In this document: piece by piece, positions 8,022-16,220 of the stretch
Numbering within the stretch: the stretch's first letter is position 1
Layout of the letters: each line of letters opens with the position of its first letter
Assembly: GCA_050693035.1 (NCBI GenBank)
Contig: JBOGWB010000056.1
Span: 1-39,633, forward strand
From: DASYVD01 sp050693035
GTDB taxonomy: Bacteria > Actinomycetota > UBA4738 > CALAEC01
Length of the DNA stretch: 39,633 bases
Reading direction: 5' to 3'
Position numbers and translations under genes: made by a program
The notes under the pieces: generated by a model
Databases searched by the model: none
Seen by the model: only the letters and a program-made list of their open reading frames with translations
What the model was told of the DNA's origin: nothing

Positions 8022-9581
8022 CTAGTGACGGAAGTGGCGGCGCCCGGTGAGGACCATGGCCATGCCGTGCTCGTCGGCGGCGGCCACGATCTCGTCGTCG
8101 CGCACCGACCCACCCGGCTGGATCACCGAGCGCACGCCGGCCCGCGCGGCCAGATCGATGCCGTCCCGGAACGGGAAGAACGCGTCGGAGGCCATCACGG
8201 AGCCGCGGGCGCGCTCCCCCGCTTTTCGGGCGGCGATGTCCACGGCATCGACCCGGCTCATCTGTCCCGCCCCTACCCCGACGGTGGCCCCCCCGGTGGC
8301 CAGAACGATGGCGTTGGACTTCACCCGGGCGGCCACCCGCCAGGCGAAGAGGAGGTCCTCCCACTCGCCCGACGCCGGCTCCCGCCGCGAGGCCACCTTC
8401 ATCTCCCCCCTGCCCTCGGTCACCGGGGCGGCCTCCTGTACCAGGGCCCCTCCTTCGATAGCACGCACCTCGAACGCAGCCGGGACGGGCGCCGGCGCCG
8501 CCGCCACCCGGAGGTTCTGGCGTGCGGCGAACGCCGCCAGCGCCTCCTCCGAGAACCCCGGCGCCACCACGACCTCCGTGAACACCTCCGCCATGGCTCC
8601 GGCGGCCTCGCCGTCGACCTCGCCGTTAAACGCCACCACCCCCCCGAACGCCGACACCGGGTCGCACGCGAGGGCCGCGCGGTACGCTTCCGCCAGGCTC
8701 TGGGCGACGGCGGCGCCGCACGGATTGTGGTGCTTGACGATCACGGCAGCGGGGCCTTCCAGGGTCCAGGCCAGGGCCCGAGCGGCCTCCGCGTCCAGCC
8801 AGTTGTTGAAGGACATCTCCTTCCCCTGGATCACTCTCGCACCACCGAGCGGCCCCGGCGTGAGGACCTCCCGGTACAGCCCCGCCCGCTGGTGCGGATT
8901 CTCGCCGTAGCGGAGCTCCCGCACCCGGGAGAAGCCCACGGTCAGGGCCGGCGGGAGGTCATCCGGCCGGGCCCACCCGGCGAACCAGGCACCGATGGCC
9001 GCGTCGTAGACGGCCACGTGGGCGAAAGCCTCCTCGGCCAGGGCCGCCCTCAGCTCGAGGGAGGTCCCACCGGTCGTTCGCAGCGCTGCCACCACGTCCA
9101 CGTAGCGTTCCGAGCGGGCCACGGGAGCGACCGACCGGAAGTTCTTGGCCGCGGCGCGGAGCAGCGTTGGGCCCCCGATGTCGATCTCCTCGACAGCCTC
9201 GTCCCGACCCGCTCCCTCGGCGACCGCCCGCTCGAAGGGATACAGGTTGACCACCACGAGGTCGAAGGGTTCGATCCCGTTCCTCTCCAGCTCCCGGAGG
9301 TGATCCGGGTTCGTCTGGTCGGCCAGGATGCCCGCGTGGATGGCGGGGTGGAGGGTCTTCACCCGCCCGTCGAGCATCTCCGCTACCCCGGTGACCACCG
9401 CCACCTCGGTCACGGGAAGACCGGCTTCGCGAAGGACGCGCGCGGTCGAGCCCGTGGACACGAGGCCGACCCCGAGCTCGTCGAGCTGGCGCCCCAGATC
9501 GGCCAGCCCCTCCTTGTCGGAGACCGACAGCAGGGCCCGCCGGACCGGCCGCACCTCCGAGCCCGCGACCCGGTCGCTCAC
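8022..9581 (-). CDS. purH: Bifunctional AICAR transformylase / IMP cyclohydrolase
   Basis: Catalyses the last two steps of IMP synthesis. The 519-residue product has the N-terminal MGS-like cyclohydrolase domain (RALLSVSDKEGL, STGSTARVL, KTLHPAIHAGIL, NLYPF) and the C-terminal transformylase domain (VKHHNPCG, FGGVVAFN, DAFFPFRDGID, IQPGGSVRD) ending in the typical TGRRHFRH. The start is GTG at 9581, overlapping the purN stop as GTGA; this puts the protein start about 12 residues before the conserved domain. An open frame extends 82 codons upstream but only inside purN. It uses 10-formyl-THF, the product of FolD. Confidence 0.94.
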   Translation of the reverse strand: MSDRVAGSEVRPVRRALLSVSDKEGLADLGRQLDELGVGLVSTGSTARVLREAGLPVTEVAVVTGVAEMLDGRVKTLHPAIHAGILADQTNPDHLRELERNGIEPFDLVVVNLYPFERAVAEGAGRDEAVEEIDIGGPTLLRAAAKNFRSVAPVARSERYVDVVAALRTTGGTSLELRAALAEEAFAHVAVYDAAIGAWFAGWARPDDLPPALTVGFSRVRELRYGENPHQRAGLYREVLTPGPLGGARVIQGKEMSFNNWLDAEAARALAWTLEGPAAVIVKHHNPCGAAVAQSLAEAYRAALACDPVSAFGGVVAFNGEVDGEAAGAMAEVFTEVVVAPGFSEEALAAFAARQNLRVAAAPAPVPAAFEVRAIEGGALVQEAAPVTEGRGEMKVASRREPASGEWEDLLFAWRVAARVKSNAIVLATGGATVGVGAGQMSRVDAVDIAARKAGERARGSVMASDAFFPFRDGIDLAARAGVRSVIQPGGSVRDDEIVAAADEHGMAMVLTGRRHFRH

Positions 9582-10201
9582 CTCGCCTCCGCCGATTCCC
9601 TGCTCCCCTCGATGACGACCCGCCTTCCTTTCACTCGGAGCCGTCCTTCGATCAGGAGGCGCACCGCCTTGGGGTAGATCTGGTGCTCCACGGCCTGGAT
9701 CCGGGCGTGCAGGGTGGCCTCGTCGTCGTCGTGAAGCACGGGAACGGCCTCCTGGAGAACGACCGGCCCGTGGTCCACCTCCTCGTCCACCAGGTGCACC
9801 GTGACTCCGGTGACCTTCACGCCCCACGCCAACGCGTCGCGGGGGGCGTGAGCCCCGGGAAACGCTGGGAGCAGCGACGGGTGCACGTTCAGCATCCGTC
9901 CCCAGAACGCCCTCACCAACGGAGGGCTGAGGATCCGCATGAACCCGGCCAGACAGACGACCGTGATCCCCTCCCGGCCCAGGAGATCGAGGAGGGCCTC
10001 GTCGTAGGCTTCCCGGCTGGAACGATCGGCCGGGTCGAGGAACACGCCCGTCACACCGTGGTCCGCCGCTCGCTTCAGGGCCTCGGCGTCATGGCGATCG
10101 GAGATCACCAGGGCGACGCGGGGGCCTACGACCCGGTCGTCCAGGAGGGCCTGGAGGTTCGTCCCCGTGCCCGAGGCGAGGACCGCGATGCGAGGGGCCA
10201 C
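9578..10201 (-). CDS. purN: Phosphoribosylglycinamide formyltransferase (GART)
   Basis: Formylates GAR with 10-formyl-THF in purine synthesis. The 207-residue protein has the phosphate-binding loop LASGTGTNLQ at the N-terminus, the catalytic Asn-His pair in NVHPSLLPAFPG, and the conserved Asp in VDEEVDHGPVVLQ. The start is GTG at 10201, placed right before the first beta strand (APRIAVLASG). The stop overlaps purH by 4 bases, so the two are translationally coupled. The divergent gene at 10270 shares the 68-base upstream region. Confidence 0.93.
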   Translation of the reverse strand: MAPRIAVLASGTGTNLQALLDDRVVGPRVALVISDRHDAEALKRAADHGVTGVFLDPADRSSREAYDEALLDLLGREGITVVCLAGFMRILSPPLVRAFWGRMLNVHPSLLPAFPGAHAPRDALAWGVKVTGVTVHLVDEEVDHGPVVLQEAVPVLHDDDEATLHARIQAVEHQIYPKAVRLLIEGRLRVKGRRVVIEGSRESAEAR

Positions 10202-10269
10202 CGCCGAACGAACCTACGGTCAGGCCGTGAGGGTGTCAAACGGCCCCCGGGACCGGCAGAATCAGACGG

Positions 10270-10857
10270 ATGGCGAGCGACCAGAAGGTCACGGAGAGCC
10301 GGTGGTGCGGGATCCACCCCGACCGGAAGGCCGTCGAGCACTGTGGGGAGTGTGGCCGCGCCGCCTGCCTGGCATGCGCCGTGCCCGTTCGGGGGCGGGT
10401 CCTGTGCACGGAATGCGCCCGGCGGGTGGTCGGGGAGCCGGCCCCGCCTCCCGCCCCGGCGCGGGGCCCGGCCTCACGGATCCTCGACGTGGGGGCGGCG
10501 AGCCTGCTGGGAGTGGCCTTCCTGGGGACGCTCCTGCCATGGCAGCGGTTCGGGACCCTCACCGGGGCGTTCTCGGCCTGGCGCCTGAGCAACCCCTGGC
10601 CGTTCCTCTCCTCCGTCCTCATCCTCATCGCCACGCTGGGCGCGGCAGCGGTCCTGCTGCGGTGGCCACCGCTGCTCAGGTACTCCGCTCCGGCCTATGC
10701 GGTGGCGGCCGCCATGGCCGCCGCCGCCGTGGGTGTGGCTCTCCTGCGAGCCCCGGGCTTCACCAGCCACACCCCCGCTCCCTACGTCGTGCTGATCGGA
10801 GCGGTCGGGGCCGCGGCGGTGGGAGCGGTCCGGCTGAGACGCTCGCCCCAACCTTGA
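10270..10857 (+). CDS. Membrane protein with B-box-like zinc-binding N-terminus
   Basis: Function unknown. The 195-residue product begins with a cysteine/histidine-rich segment (about residues 13-50): Cys13, His16, then CxxC at 25-28, a Cys pair around 33-36 and CxxC near 47-50, a pattern like B-box zinc fingers found at the start of many actinobacterial membrane proteins. A Pro/Ala linker leads to four or so hydrophobic segments (about 74-90, 113-131, 139-156, 172-187). ATG start at 10270 with no clear ribosome-binding site; CAGAAT a few bases upstream could be a -10 box for a near-leaderless transcript. It and the next gene point the same way and may form a small membrane-protein pair. Confidence 0.75.
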   Translation: MASDQKVTESRWCGIHPDRKAVEHCGECGRAACLACAVPVRGRVLCTECARRVVGEPAPPPAPARGPASRILDVGAASLLGVAFLGTLLPWQRFGTLTGAFSAWRLSNPWPFLSSVLILIATLGAAAVLLRWPPLLRYSAPAYAVAAAMAAAAVGVALLRAPGFTSHTPAPYVVLIGAVGAAAVGAVRLRRSPQP

Positions 10858-10891
10858 CTCGGTCGGAGGGCTTCGCTTAAATCGCGCGGGT

Positions 10892-10911
10892 GCCTGCCGG
10901 AACCGGCGGGC
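10892..10911 (+). terminator. Hairpin between two membrane-protein genes
   Basis: Nine-base arms (GCCTGCCGG and CCGGCGGGC, with one G-U wobble in RNA) around an AA loop, in the 74-base gap between the genes at 10270 and 10932. No T-run follows, so this may be attenuation or RNA processing rather than full termination. Confidence 0.4.
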
Positions 10912-10931
10912 CGAGCTAGGAAGGAGCGGGG

Positions 10932-11381
10932 ATGGGCCAGCGCGCGGGCTTCGATTGGGCCAGGCTGACAATGGGACAGAAGGGCATCCTGATCACCGGC
11001 GTGCTGCTGCTTCTCGACCTATCTCTTCTGACCTGGAATCGCGCGGGTGAGTGCCCATTCTGCGCGAACCTCAGCGGTTGGTACGGGATCGGCACTCTCG
11101 CCGGCCTTCTGGTGGTGGCGCTGCTGATCTGGGAGGGACTAAACATCGCCGGAGCCCTGGAGGCGGTCACCGCGCCCAGACCTCTGATTAGCGCGGCGCT
11201 CGCCGGCGGGACGGCACTGTTTGCCCTCCTGAGGGGACTGATCAAGCCCGGCGGTTTCTCCTACTCGATAGGAGCTTGGATCGGCATCGTCCTGGCCCTG
11301 GCCATGGCGTACGCCGCCTACGTGCGCTTCCAGGAGAGCCAGGCGGCGGCGCCTCCTCCGGCCGCACCGCCGGCCGCCTAG
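10932..11381 (+). CDS. Four-helix membrane protein with exposed CPFC motif
   Basis: Unrecognised family. The 149-residue product has about four hydrophobic segments (near 18-35, 54-72, 84-98 and 113-130) and an Ala/Pro-rich tail. Between the first two lies ECPFC (Cys41, Cys44), a CxxC pair that would face outside if the N-terminus is cytoplasmic; it could bind metal or be a redox pair, but nothing else supports enzyme activity. ATG start at 10932 with AAGGAGCGGGG directly upstream. Its 3' end faces the minus-strand gene at 11443, with a hairpin between them. Confidence 0.72.
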   Translation: MGQRAGFDWARLTMGQKGILITGVLLLLDLSLLTWNRAGECPFCANLSGWYGIGTLAGLLVVALLIWEGLNIAGALEAVTAPRPLISAALAGGTALFALLRGLIKPGGFSYSIGAWIGIVLALAMAYAAYVRFQESQAAAPPPAAPPAA

Positions 11382-11404
11382 TCGGGAACGAACGCCAGAA
11401 ACGC

Positions 11405-11437
11405 CGCGGGCCCGGAGAGCCTGTCTCTCCGCCCGCG
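11405..11437. terminator. Bidirectional terminator between convergent genes
   Basis: Arms CGCGGGCCCGGAGAG and CTCTCCGCCCGCG pair over 13 bases with a two-base CC bulge and a 5-base loop. It sits in the 61-base gap between convergent genes ending at 11381 (+) and 11443 (-), the expected place for a shared terminator. T-runs are lacking on both sides, as is common in high-GC genomes. Confidence 0.6.
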
Positions 11438-11442
11438 CCGCC

Positions 11443-13155
11443 TCAACCGGGCCGATCGCCCGGCCGGGCCTCCTCGTCCGGCTCCTCACCAGACGGACCT
11501 TCCGGCGACGGGGCTGGGTGCGGCGGCTCCGCAACCGTGTCTCCGGGTGGAGGGGCCGGGGAGGCCCCCTCGAACCCCAACGTGCTCGGCGCGGCCACCG
11601 GGGAGGGCCGGCGCCCACCGAGGAGACCGCCCAGGGCGCCGCCGCCCACCCCCCACACCAGGGACAGAAGGGCCCCCAAGAGGATGGGCGGTCCGATATG
11701 ACCGCGTCCGCTCTGAGCCAACGCCTGGATGCCGGCACTGAACCCGATCCCGATCGAGGCCAGCACCACGAGCAGTGTGATCGCGGCGGCAAAGACCACT
11801 CCCGTCATCGCGCCCACCGCCGCCCCGTCGCCCGGCGAGCGAGCCGGTGCCCGCCGGGCGGCCCACCAGCCCCCAAGGATGGTGGCCGCCAGCGGAACCA
11901 GTAAGAAAAGGAAGTAGGCCGCCGGGGCGGTCTCGAGTTGCGGAAGCCCGGGGATGGGCACCGGGGTCGCCGTCTGCGGTATCTGGGTCGCGCCGGTGGG
12001 AAATCGGCCGTAGGAAAGGAACTGGAAGGAGAACCCGGCAAGATCGAAGCCCATGCTTCCGCCCATGGCCGGGACAAGCACCCAGACGGCGATGTTCGGC
12101 ACGACCAGGATCGTGACCAGCAGCAGGTTGAGCCCGGCCAGCCCCTGGGAACCCACCGCCTCGAAGAAGTCCGGAGAGAACGGCAACGGGACGTCGGGGT
12201 TCAACGCCACCACGACGAGGTAGCCCAAGAAGGCCAGCAGGAGAGCGTAGAGCGTCATCGTCAGCCCGCCCCGCATCACCGCGCGGACGCGGGCGGCGGC
12301 TCCCCCGGGGGATATCCACCGCTCGCCCGAGGCCAGCCCGCCGAGGCCGCCGGCCAGGATCCCCAAGCCCAGGGGCCACAACAGGGCAGCGAGGAGAGAG
12401 GGGCCGAACTCGAACGGGCCCCCGGTGGGCAAGAACGGCGACTGGGGCAGGTCGATGGAGAAGGTCGCCACGAACGCCATGGCGAAGGAGAGAACCGCGT
12501 ACGGGATGGCCACCTTGGCCCCGTGCAGAGCCCTGGCCCAGGCGACGCCACCCGCCGACAGGCCCACGGAGCGCCCGCCGCGGTACAGGAGCCACAGGCC
12601 CAAGAACGTCCCGAGCATGAGGGCCACGGAGAGGGTGAAGGAGAAATCCAGGGGTCCGGCGAACGGGCTGGCCGGTGTCTGCGGGACCTCCAGTCGGTCG
12701 ATCTGTCCCTGGATCCCCGCGTGATGGAACGCGTAAAACGCCAGGCCGATCACCTTGAGGACCTCGAAGAACGAGAGCCCGCTGGGTTCCACGGCCTCGA
12801 CCAGCAGCACGATGGCCGCTCCCAGCAGGAGCATGACCGCGAAGGCCACGCCGCCGCGGACGACGGCCTTCGGCCAGCCGAGAGCCAGCACCGCTCCCAC
12901 CTCCCCGGCGGTCGACCGGCGGGGCGGTGGCGCTTCGACGGGTGGCTCCTCCGGCGGCTGGGCCTCGGTCGGCGGGAGCGTCTCCTGAGTCTCCTCCACC
13001 AGCGGCTCCGGGGGCGGGGTCTCTGCCGGCGGCGCTGGTTCGTCCGCGCGATCCGCAGCCACCTGGCGGCGGGCATCCTCCGACAGGGGCTCGCCGCACG
13101 TCAGGCAGAACCTGGCGTCGGCAGCGTTCTCGGTTCCGCAACGTGGGCACTTCAT
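11443..13155 (-). CDS. Zinc-ribbon polytopic membrane protein
   Basis: Function unknown. The 570-residue product starts with a zinc ribbon (Cys3-x2-Cys6 and Cys17-x2-Cys20, in MKCPRCG and FCLTCG), followed by a Pro/Glu-rich, probably disordered linker to about residue 85. The rest has about ten hydrophobic segments with Gly-rich loops, and a Pro-rich acidic tail of about 55 residues. The architecture resembles actinobacterial zinc-ribbon membrane proteins of unknown role. Its ATG overlaps the sucD stop (ATGA), so it is co-translated with succinyl-CoA synthetase although no metabolic link is evident. Confidence 0.82.
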   Translation of the reverse strand: MKCPRCGTENAADARFCLTCGEPLSEDARRQVAADRADEPAPPAETPPPEPLVEETQETLPPTEAQPPEEPPVEAPPPRRSTAGEVGAVLALGWPKAVVRGGVAFAVMLLLGAAIVLLVEAVEPSGLSFFEVLKVIGLAFYAFHHAGIQGQIDRLEVPQTPASPFAGPLDFSFTLSVALMLGTFLGLWLLYRGGRSVGLSAGGVAWARALHGAKVAIPYAVLSFAMAFVATFSIDLPQSPFLPTGGPFEFGPSLLAALLWPLGLGILAGGLGGLASGERWISPGGAAARVRAVMRGGLTMTLYALLLAFLGYLVVVALNPDVPLPFSPDFFEAVGSQGLAGLNLLLVTILVVPNIAVWVLVPAMGGSMGFDLAGFSFQFLSYGRFPTGATQIPQTATPVPIPGLPQLETAPAAYFLFLLVPLAATILGGWWAARRAPARSPGDGAAVGAMTGVVFAAAITLLVVLASIGIGFSAGIQALAQSGRGHIGPPILLGALLSLVWGVGGGALGGLLGGRRPSPVAAPSTLGFEGASPAPPPGDTVAEPPHPAPSPEGPSGEEPDEEARPGDRPG

Positions 13156-14021
13156 GAGAGCACCTCCACAACGAGCTCGGCCACCTGGGCCGGGTTCCGA
13201 CCCACTCTCACCCCCGCCCGCTCGAAGGCCTCCGCCTTGGCCTGCGCGGTCCCCCGGGAGCCGGTGATGATGGCGCCGGCGTGCCCCATCCGCTTGCCGG
13301 GCGGAGCGGTGAACCCCGCGACGTATGCGACCACCGGCGTGCTCATGTGCTGCTCGATGAACGTGGCGGCGCGCTCCTCGTCGTCGCCCCCGATCTCACC
13401 GATGAGCACGGCCGCTTTCGTCTCCGGGTCCTCCTCGAACCGCGCCAGCACCTCCACGAACCCGGTGCCCACGATGGGATCGCCGCCGACGCCGATGCAC
13501 GTCGACTGCCCGATCCCTCGCTGGGTGAGCTCGTTCATGATCTGGTAGGTGAGCGTGCCGGAACGGGAGACCAGCCCGACCGGGCCCTCTTTGGTGATCT
13601 CCCACGGGATGATCCCCACGTTCGCCTTCCCCGGAGAGATCAGCCCAGGGCAGTTCGGCCCGATCAGCACGTGGTCCTTCCCCCGAAGGTAGTTGTACAC
13701 CCGGGCCATGTCCAGGACGGGGATCCCCTCCGTGATGCACACGATGAGCCGGATCCCGGCGTCGGCGGCCTCGAGTACGGCGTCCGCGGCGAACCTCGCC
13801 GGGACGAAGATCAGGGAGGTATTCGCGCCGGTCGACTCGACCGCATCGACCACGCCATCGAAGACGGGGATCCCGTCGACGCTCTGACCGGCCTTCCCCG
13901 GGGTGACCCCCGCAACCACCAGCGTCCCGTAGTCCTTGTTCCGGAGAGCGTGGAAGGAGCCCTCCCTGCCGGTGATGCCCTGAACGACGACGCGGGTCTC
14001 GCGATCCGCCAGGATCGCCAT
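13152..14021 (-). CDS. sucD: Succinyl-CoA synthetase alpha subunit
   Basis: With SucC interconverts succinyl-CoA and succinate with nucleotide triphosphate formation in the TCA cycle. The 289-residue protein has the CoA-binding N-terminal Rossmann part (VQGITGREGSFH, AGVTPGKAG, ITEGIPV, IGPNCPGLISPG) and the active-site phosphohistidine motif GHAGAII near 245. Length equals that of E. coli SucD. ATG start overlaps the sucC stop by one base (TGATG), and its own stop overlaps the next gene's start. Confidence 0.95.
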   Translation of the reverse strand: MAILADRETRVVVQGITGREGSFHALRNKDYGTLVVAGVTPGKAGQSVDGIPVFDGVVDAVESTGANTSLIFVPARFAADAVLEAADAGIRLIVCITEGIPVLDMARVYNYLRGKDHVLIGPNCPGLISPGKANVGIIPWEITKEGPVGLVSRSGTLTYQIMNELTQRGIGQSTCIGVGGDPIVGTGFVEVLARFEEDPETKAAVLIGEIGGDDEERAATFIEQHMSTPVVAYVAGFTAPPGKRMGHAGAIITGSRGTAQAKAEAFERAGVRVGRNPAQVAELVVEVLS

Positions 14022-15163
14022 CAGGTGGATTCCCTCGCCAGCTGCACGGCTCGCTCGGCAGCCTCGAGCATGGTCTCGGCGGGGACGATCCGGTCGTGGC
14101 CCGCGTCGGTAAGGATGCTCCGGCCCTGCTCGGCGTTGGTCCCGTCCAGCCGGACCACGATGGGCACCTTGGCGTCGACGCGCTTCAACGCCTCGAGGAT
14201 CCCTTCCGCTACCAGGTCGCAGCGCGTGATGCCCCCGAAGATGTTCACCAAGACCGAGCGAACGTCGGGGTCGGACAGGATCACCTCGAGCGACGTGGCC
14301 ATGACGTCCGCTCCGGCGCCCCCACCGACATCGAGGAAGTTCGCCGGCGCCCCGCCTGCCTGCTGCACCACGTCGAGGGTGGACATGACCAGGCCTGCGC
14401 CGTTCCCAATGATCCCCACCCCTCCCTCGAGCTTCACGTACTGGAGCCCCTTCTCCTTGGCTTTCGCCTCGGTGGGGTCGAGGGGGAAGGCCTTCTGGAG
14501 ATCCCCCAGATCGGGGTGCCGGTAGAGGGAGTTGTCGTCCAGGGTCACCTTGGCATCCAGTGGGACCACCCGCCCGTCCCCCAGGAGTGCCAACGGGTTC
14601 ACCTCCACGAGCGTGGCGTCGAGCGAGACGAGCAATTCGTAGAGCTTGCGCAGGACCGCCGCGGCACCATCGCGAGCCTCTTCGGTGAGCGCCCCGACGA
14701 TCCGGCGGGCGTGATAGTCCTTCAGACCGAGCAGCGGGTCGATGGAGGCCAGGCGGATGGATCCCGGGTGTGTCGAGGCCAGCTCCTCGATGTCCACGCC
14801 CCCCTCGGCCGAGACCATGGCCAGGTACCGCTTCTCCGACCGGTCGAGCGTGAGCGCCATGTAGAACTCGCTGCGGATGTCGACCAGCCGCTCGCAGAGC
14901 ACCCTGGCAACGGGCATCCCCCGGAAGCCGCCCTCGAGCATCTTGCGGGCGGCCTCCGCCGCTTCGTCGGCGGAGCGGGCCAGCACGATGCCCCCGCCCT
15001 TCCCCCGGCCGCCCAGCTGGACCTGCGCCTTGACCGCCACGGACCCGCCGAGCCGCTCGGCGGCCTGCCGTGCCTCTTCGGGCGACCGCGCCACCTCCCC
15101 TTCGATCAGGGGGATGCCGAACCGGGCGAACAGCTCCTTGCCCTGGTGCTCGAACAGATCCAC
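14021..15163 (-). CDS. sucC: Succinyl-CoA synthetase beta subunit
   Basis: Nucleotide-binding partner of SucD. The 380-residue product begins DLFEHQGKELFARFGIP, the canonical SucC start, then shows the ATP-grasp fold: KAQVQLGGRGKGGG, ALTLDRSEKRYLAM, EVNPLALL, LDAKVTLDDN and the C-terminal NIFGGITRCDLVAEGI. The start is GTG at 15163, only three bases after the stop of the B12-binding-domain gene. It forms one operon with that gene, sucD and the zinc-ribbon membrane protein. Confidence 0.95.
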   Translation of the reverse strand: MDLFEHQGKELFARFGIPLIEGEVARSPEEARQAAERLGGSVAVKAQVQLGGRGKGGGIVLARSADEAAEAARKMLEGGFRGMPVARVLCERLVDIRSEFYMALTLDRSEKRYLAMVSAEGGVDIEELASTHPGSIRLASIDPLLGLKDYHARRIVGALTEEARDGAAAVLRKLYELLVSLDATLVEVNPLALLGDGRVVPLDAKVTLDDNSLYRHPDLGDLQKAFPLDPTEAKAKEKGLQYVKLEGGVGIIGNGAGLVMSTLDVVQQAGGAPANFLDVGGGAGADVMATSLEVILSDPDVRSVLVNIFGGITRCDLVAEGILEALKRVDAKVPIVVRLDGTNAEQGRSILTDAGHDRIVPAETMLEAAERAVQLAREST

Positions 15164-15166
15164 GTC

Positions 15167-15577
15167 CTAGCTCGCCGCCTTCCGGCCCTCGAGCCGGTCG
15201 TGGAGCCAGTCGACGATCGCGGCCGTGGGGGTCCCGGGGGTGAAGACCTCCTCGATGCCCTTGTCCTTGAGCACGGGGATGTCTTCCTTGGGGATGATCC
15301 CCCCCGCGAAGATCACCACGTCCCCGACTTCCTTCTCCCTGAGCAGGTCGACGACTCGGGGGAACAACGTCATGTGCGCCCCCGAGTGGATGGAGAGCCC
15401 GATGGCGTCGGCGTCCTCCTGGATGGTTGTCTCGACGATCTGCTCGGGAGTCTGGTGCAACCCCGTGTAGATGACCTCGAAGCCGGCGTCGCGCAGGGCG
15501 CGAGCCACGACCTTCGCCCCCCGATCGTGACCGTCCAGACCGGGTTTGGCGATGACGATGCGGTGCTTCTCGGCCAT
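15167..15577 (-). CDS. Stand-alone cobalamin-binding domain (methylmalonyl-CoA mutase small/C-terminal type)
   Basis: A 136-residue protein consisting of a B12-binding domain. It has the DxHxxG cobalt-ligand motif (Asp15, His17, Gly20), the second motif around SIHSGAHMTLFP, and GGIIPKED, all as in the C-terminal domain of methylmalonyl-CoA mutase. No catalytic TIM-barrel subunit is in the window, so it is either a separate small subunit of a two-subunit mutase (methylmalonyl-, ethylmalonyl- or isobutyryl-CoA type) encoded elsewhere, or a B12 carrier/sensor. Its position three bases before sucC favours the succinyl-CoA/methylmalonyl-CoA link. ATG start at 15577; an upstream open frame is not supported. 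Confidence 0.88.
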   Translation of the reverse strand: MAEKHRIVIAKPGLDGHDRGAKVVARALRDAGFEVIYTGLHQTPEQIVETTIQEDADAIGLSIHSGAHMTLFPRVVDLLREKEVGDVVIFAGGIIPKEDIPVLKDKGIEEVFTPGTPTAAIVDWLHDRLEGRKAAS

Positions 15578-15679
15578 CAAGAACCTCGTTCCGGGGTGCC
15601 GCGGCCAGAGCGGCGCCACTATAGCGAATCGTCGACTTCGGCCGCCCCAGCGGGTGGGCGCCCGGTCCCGCTGTCGGCC

Positions 15680-15865
15680 ATGATGAGCGTGATGGCGGGC
15701 CGGCGGATCCACATCAGGGTGCCGGGAGTGAAGCCCGGGCAGAAGATCGGCCCCCTGGGGCCGTTCCGAGGGCGCCTCGGGATGCATTGGGTGATCGCCT
15801 CGGTGGTGGTGGGGGCGCTCATCCTGGCGGCCGGCGTGTACTACGTGCTCGCGTTCCTGCTTTAG
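15680..15865 (+). CDS. Small single-span membrane protein
   Basis: A short frame of 61 codons, probably beginning at ATG 15680 or the in-frame ATG 15692. It encodes a basic, Gly/Pro-rich N-terminal half (RRIHIRVPGVKPGQKIGPLG) and one clear membrane helix near the C-terminus (WVIASVVVGALILAAGVYYVL). No family recognised. The frame lies between divergent and convergent neighbours with no competing gene, and the sharp basic-then-hydrophobic layout argues for a real product; the lack of a strong ribosome-binding site argues for caution. Its stop is 5 bases from the stop of the convergent gene. Confidence 0.5.
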   Translation: MMSVMAGRRIHIRVPGVKPGQKIGPLGPFRGRLGMHWVIASVVVGALILAAGVYYVLAFLL

Positions 15866-15870
15866 AGCGC

Positions 15871-16185
15871 CTAGCCCGCCGGATGAGCCGCCAGCCTGAA
15901 GCTCCCAGGCTGGATCTCCTCACACAGCTCCCTGGCCCGGGCCAAGAACTCCTGGAACTGAGGCAACTGACGCCATGCCACGACCTGTTCCTCGTTCTCC
16001 CAGGCGCCAAAGGAAAGGAAGCGCGCGTGATCGTTCTGGCTTTGGAGGAGGTACGGGGGTTCCCCTCCCCACCCGTTCTCCTGACACCAGGCGGCGAAGG
16101 AGTCCCAAGCCTCGATGAATTCCTGCTCCTTTCCCTCCTTCACGCGCCACTCACCGGCCGTGAACGTCTGACCGACAATCGCCAC
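15871..16185 (-). CDS. ABM-fold (antibiotic biosynthesis monooxygenase-like) protein
   Basis: A 104-residue protein resembling the small dimeric alpha/beta-barrel ABM family: TFTAGEWRVKEGKEQEFIEAWDSFAAW near the start and FLSFGAWENEEQVVAWRQLPQFQEFLARARELCEEI in the second half. Such proteins range from heme or quinol oxygenases to proteins without known activity, so substrate is unknown. The start is GTG at 16185, chosen because GGAGGGGGG lies about 7 bases upstream; the frame stays open further upstream but without a good start. It is downstream of and in the same direction as the two Clp N-domain genes, 35 bases after the second, so it may belong to the same transcript. Confidence 0.72.
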   Translation of the reverse strand: MAIVGQTFTAGEWRVKEGKEQEFIEAWDSFAAWCQENGWGGEPPYLLQSQNDHARFLSFGAWENEEQVVAWRQLPQFQEFLARARELCEEIQPGSFRLAAHPAG

Positions 16186-16220
16186 CAGGCAACCCCCCTC
16201 CAAGTCGTCGGGCCTCTGCC

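Noticed and set aside
14096..15865. A 589-codon plus-strand frame opposite sucC and the B12 gene
   Set aside because: Only its last 61 codons look like a protein; the rest mirrors sucC and lacks domain features.
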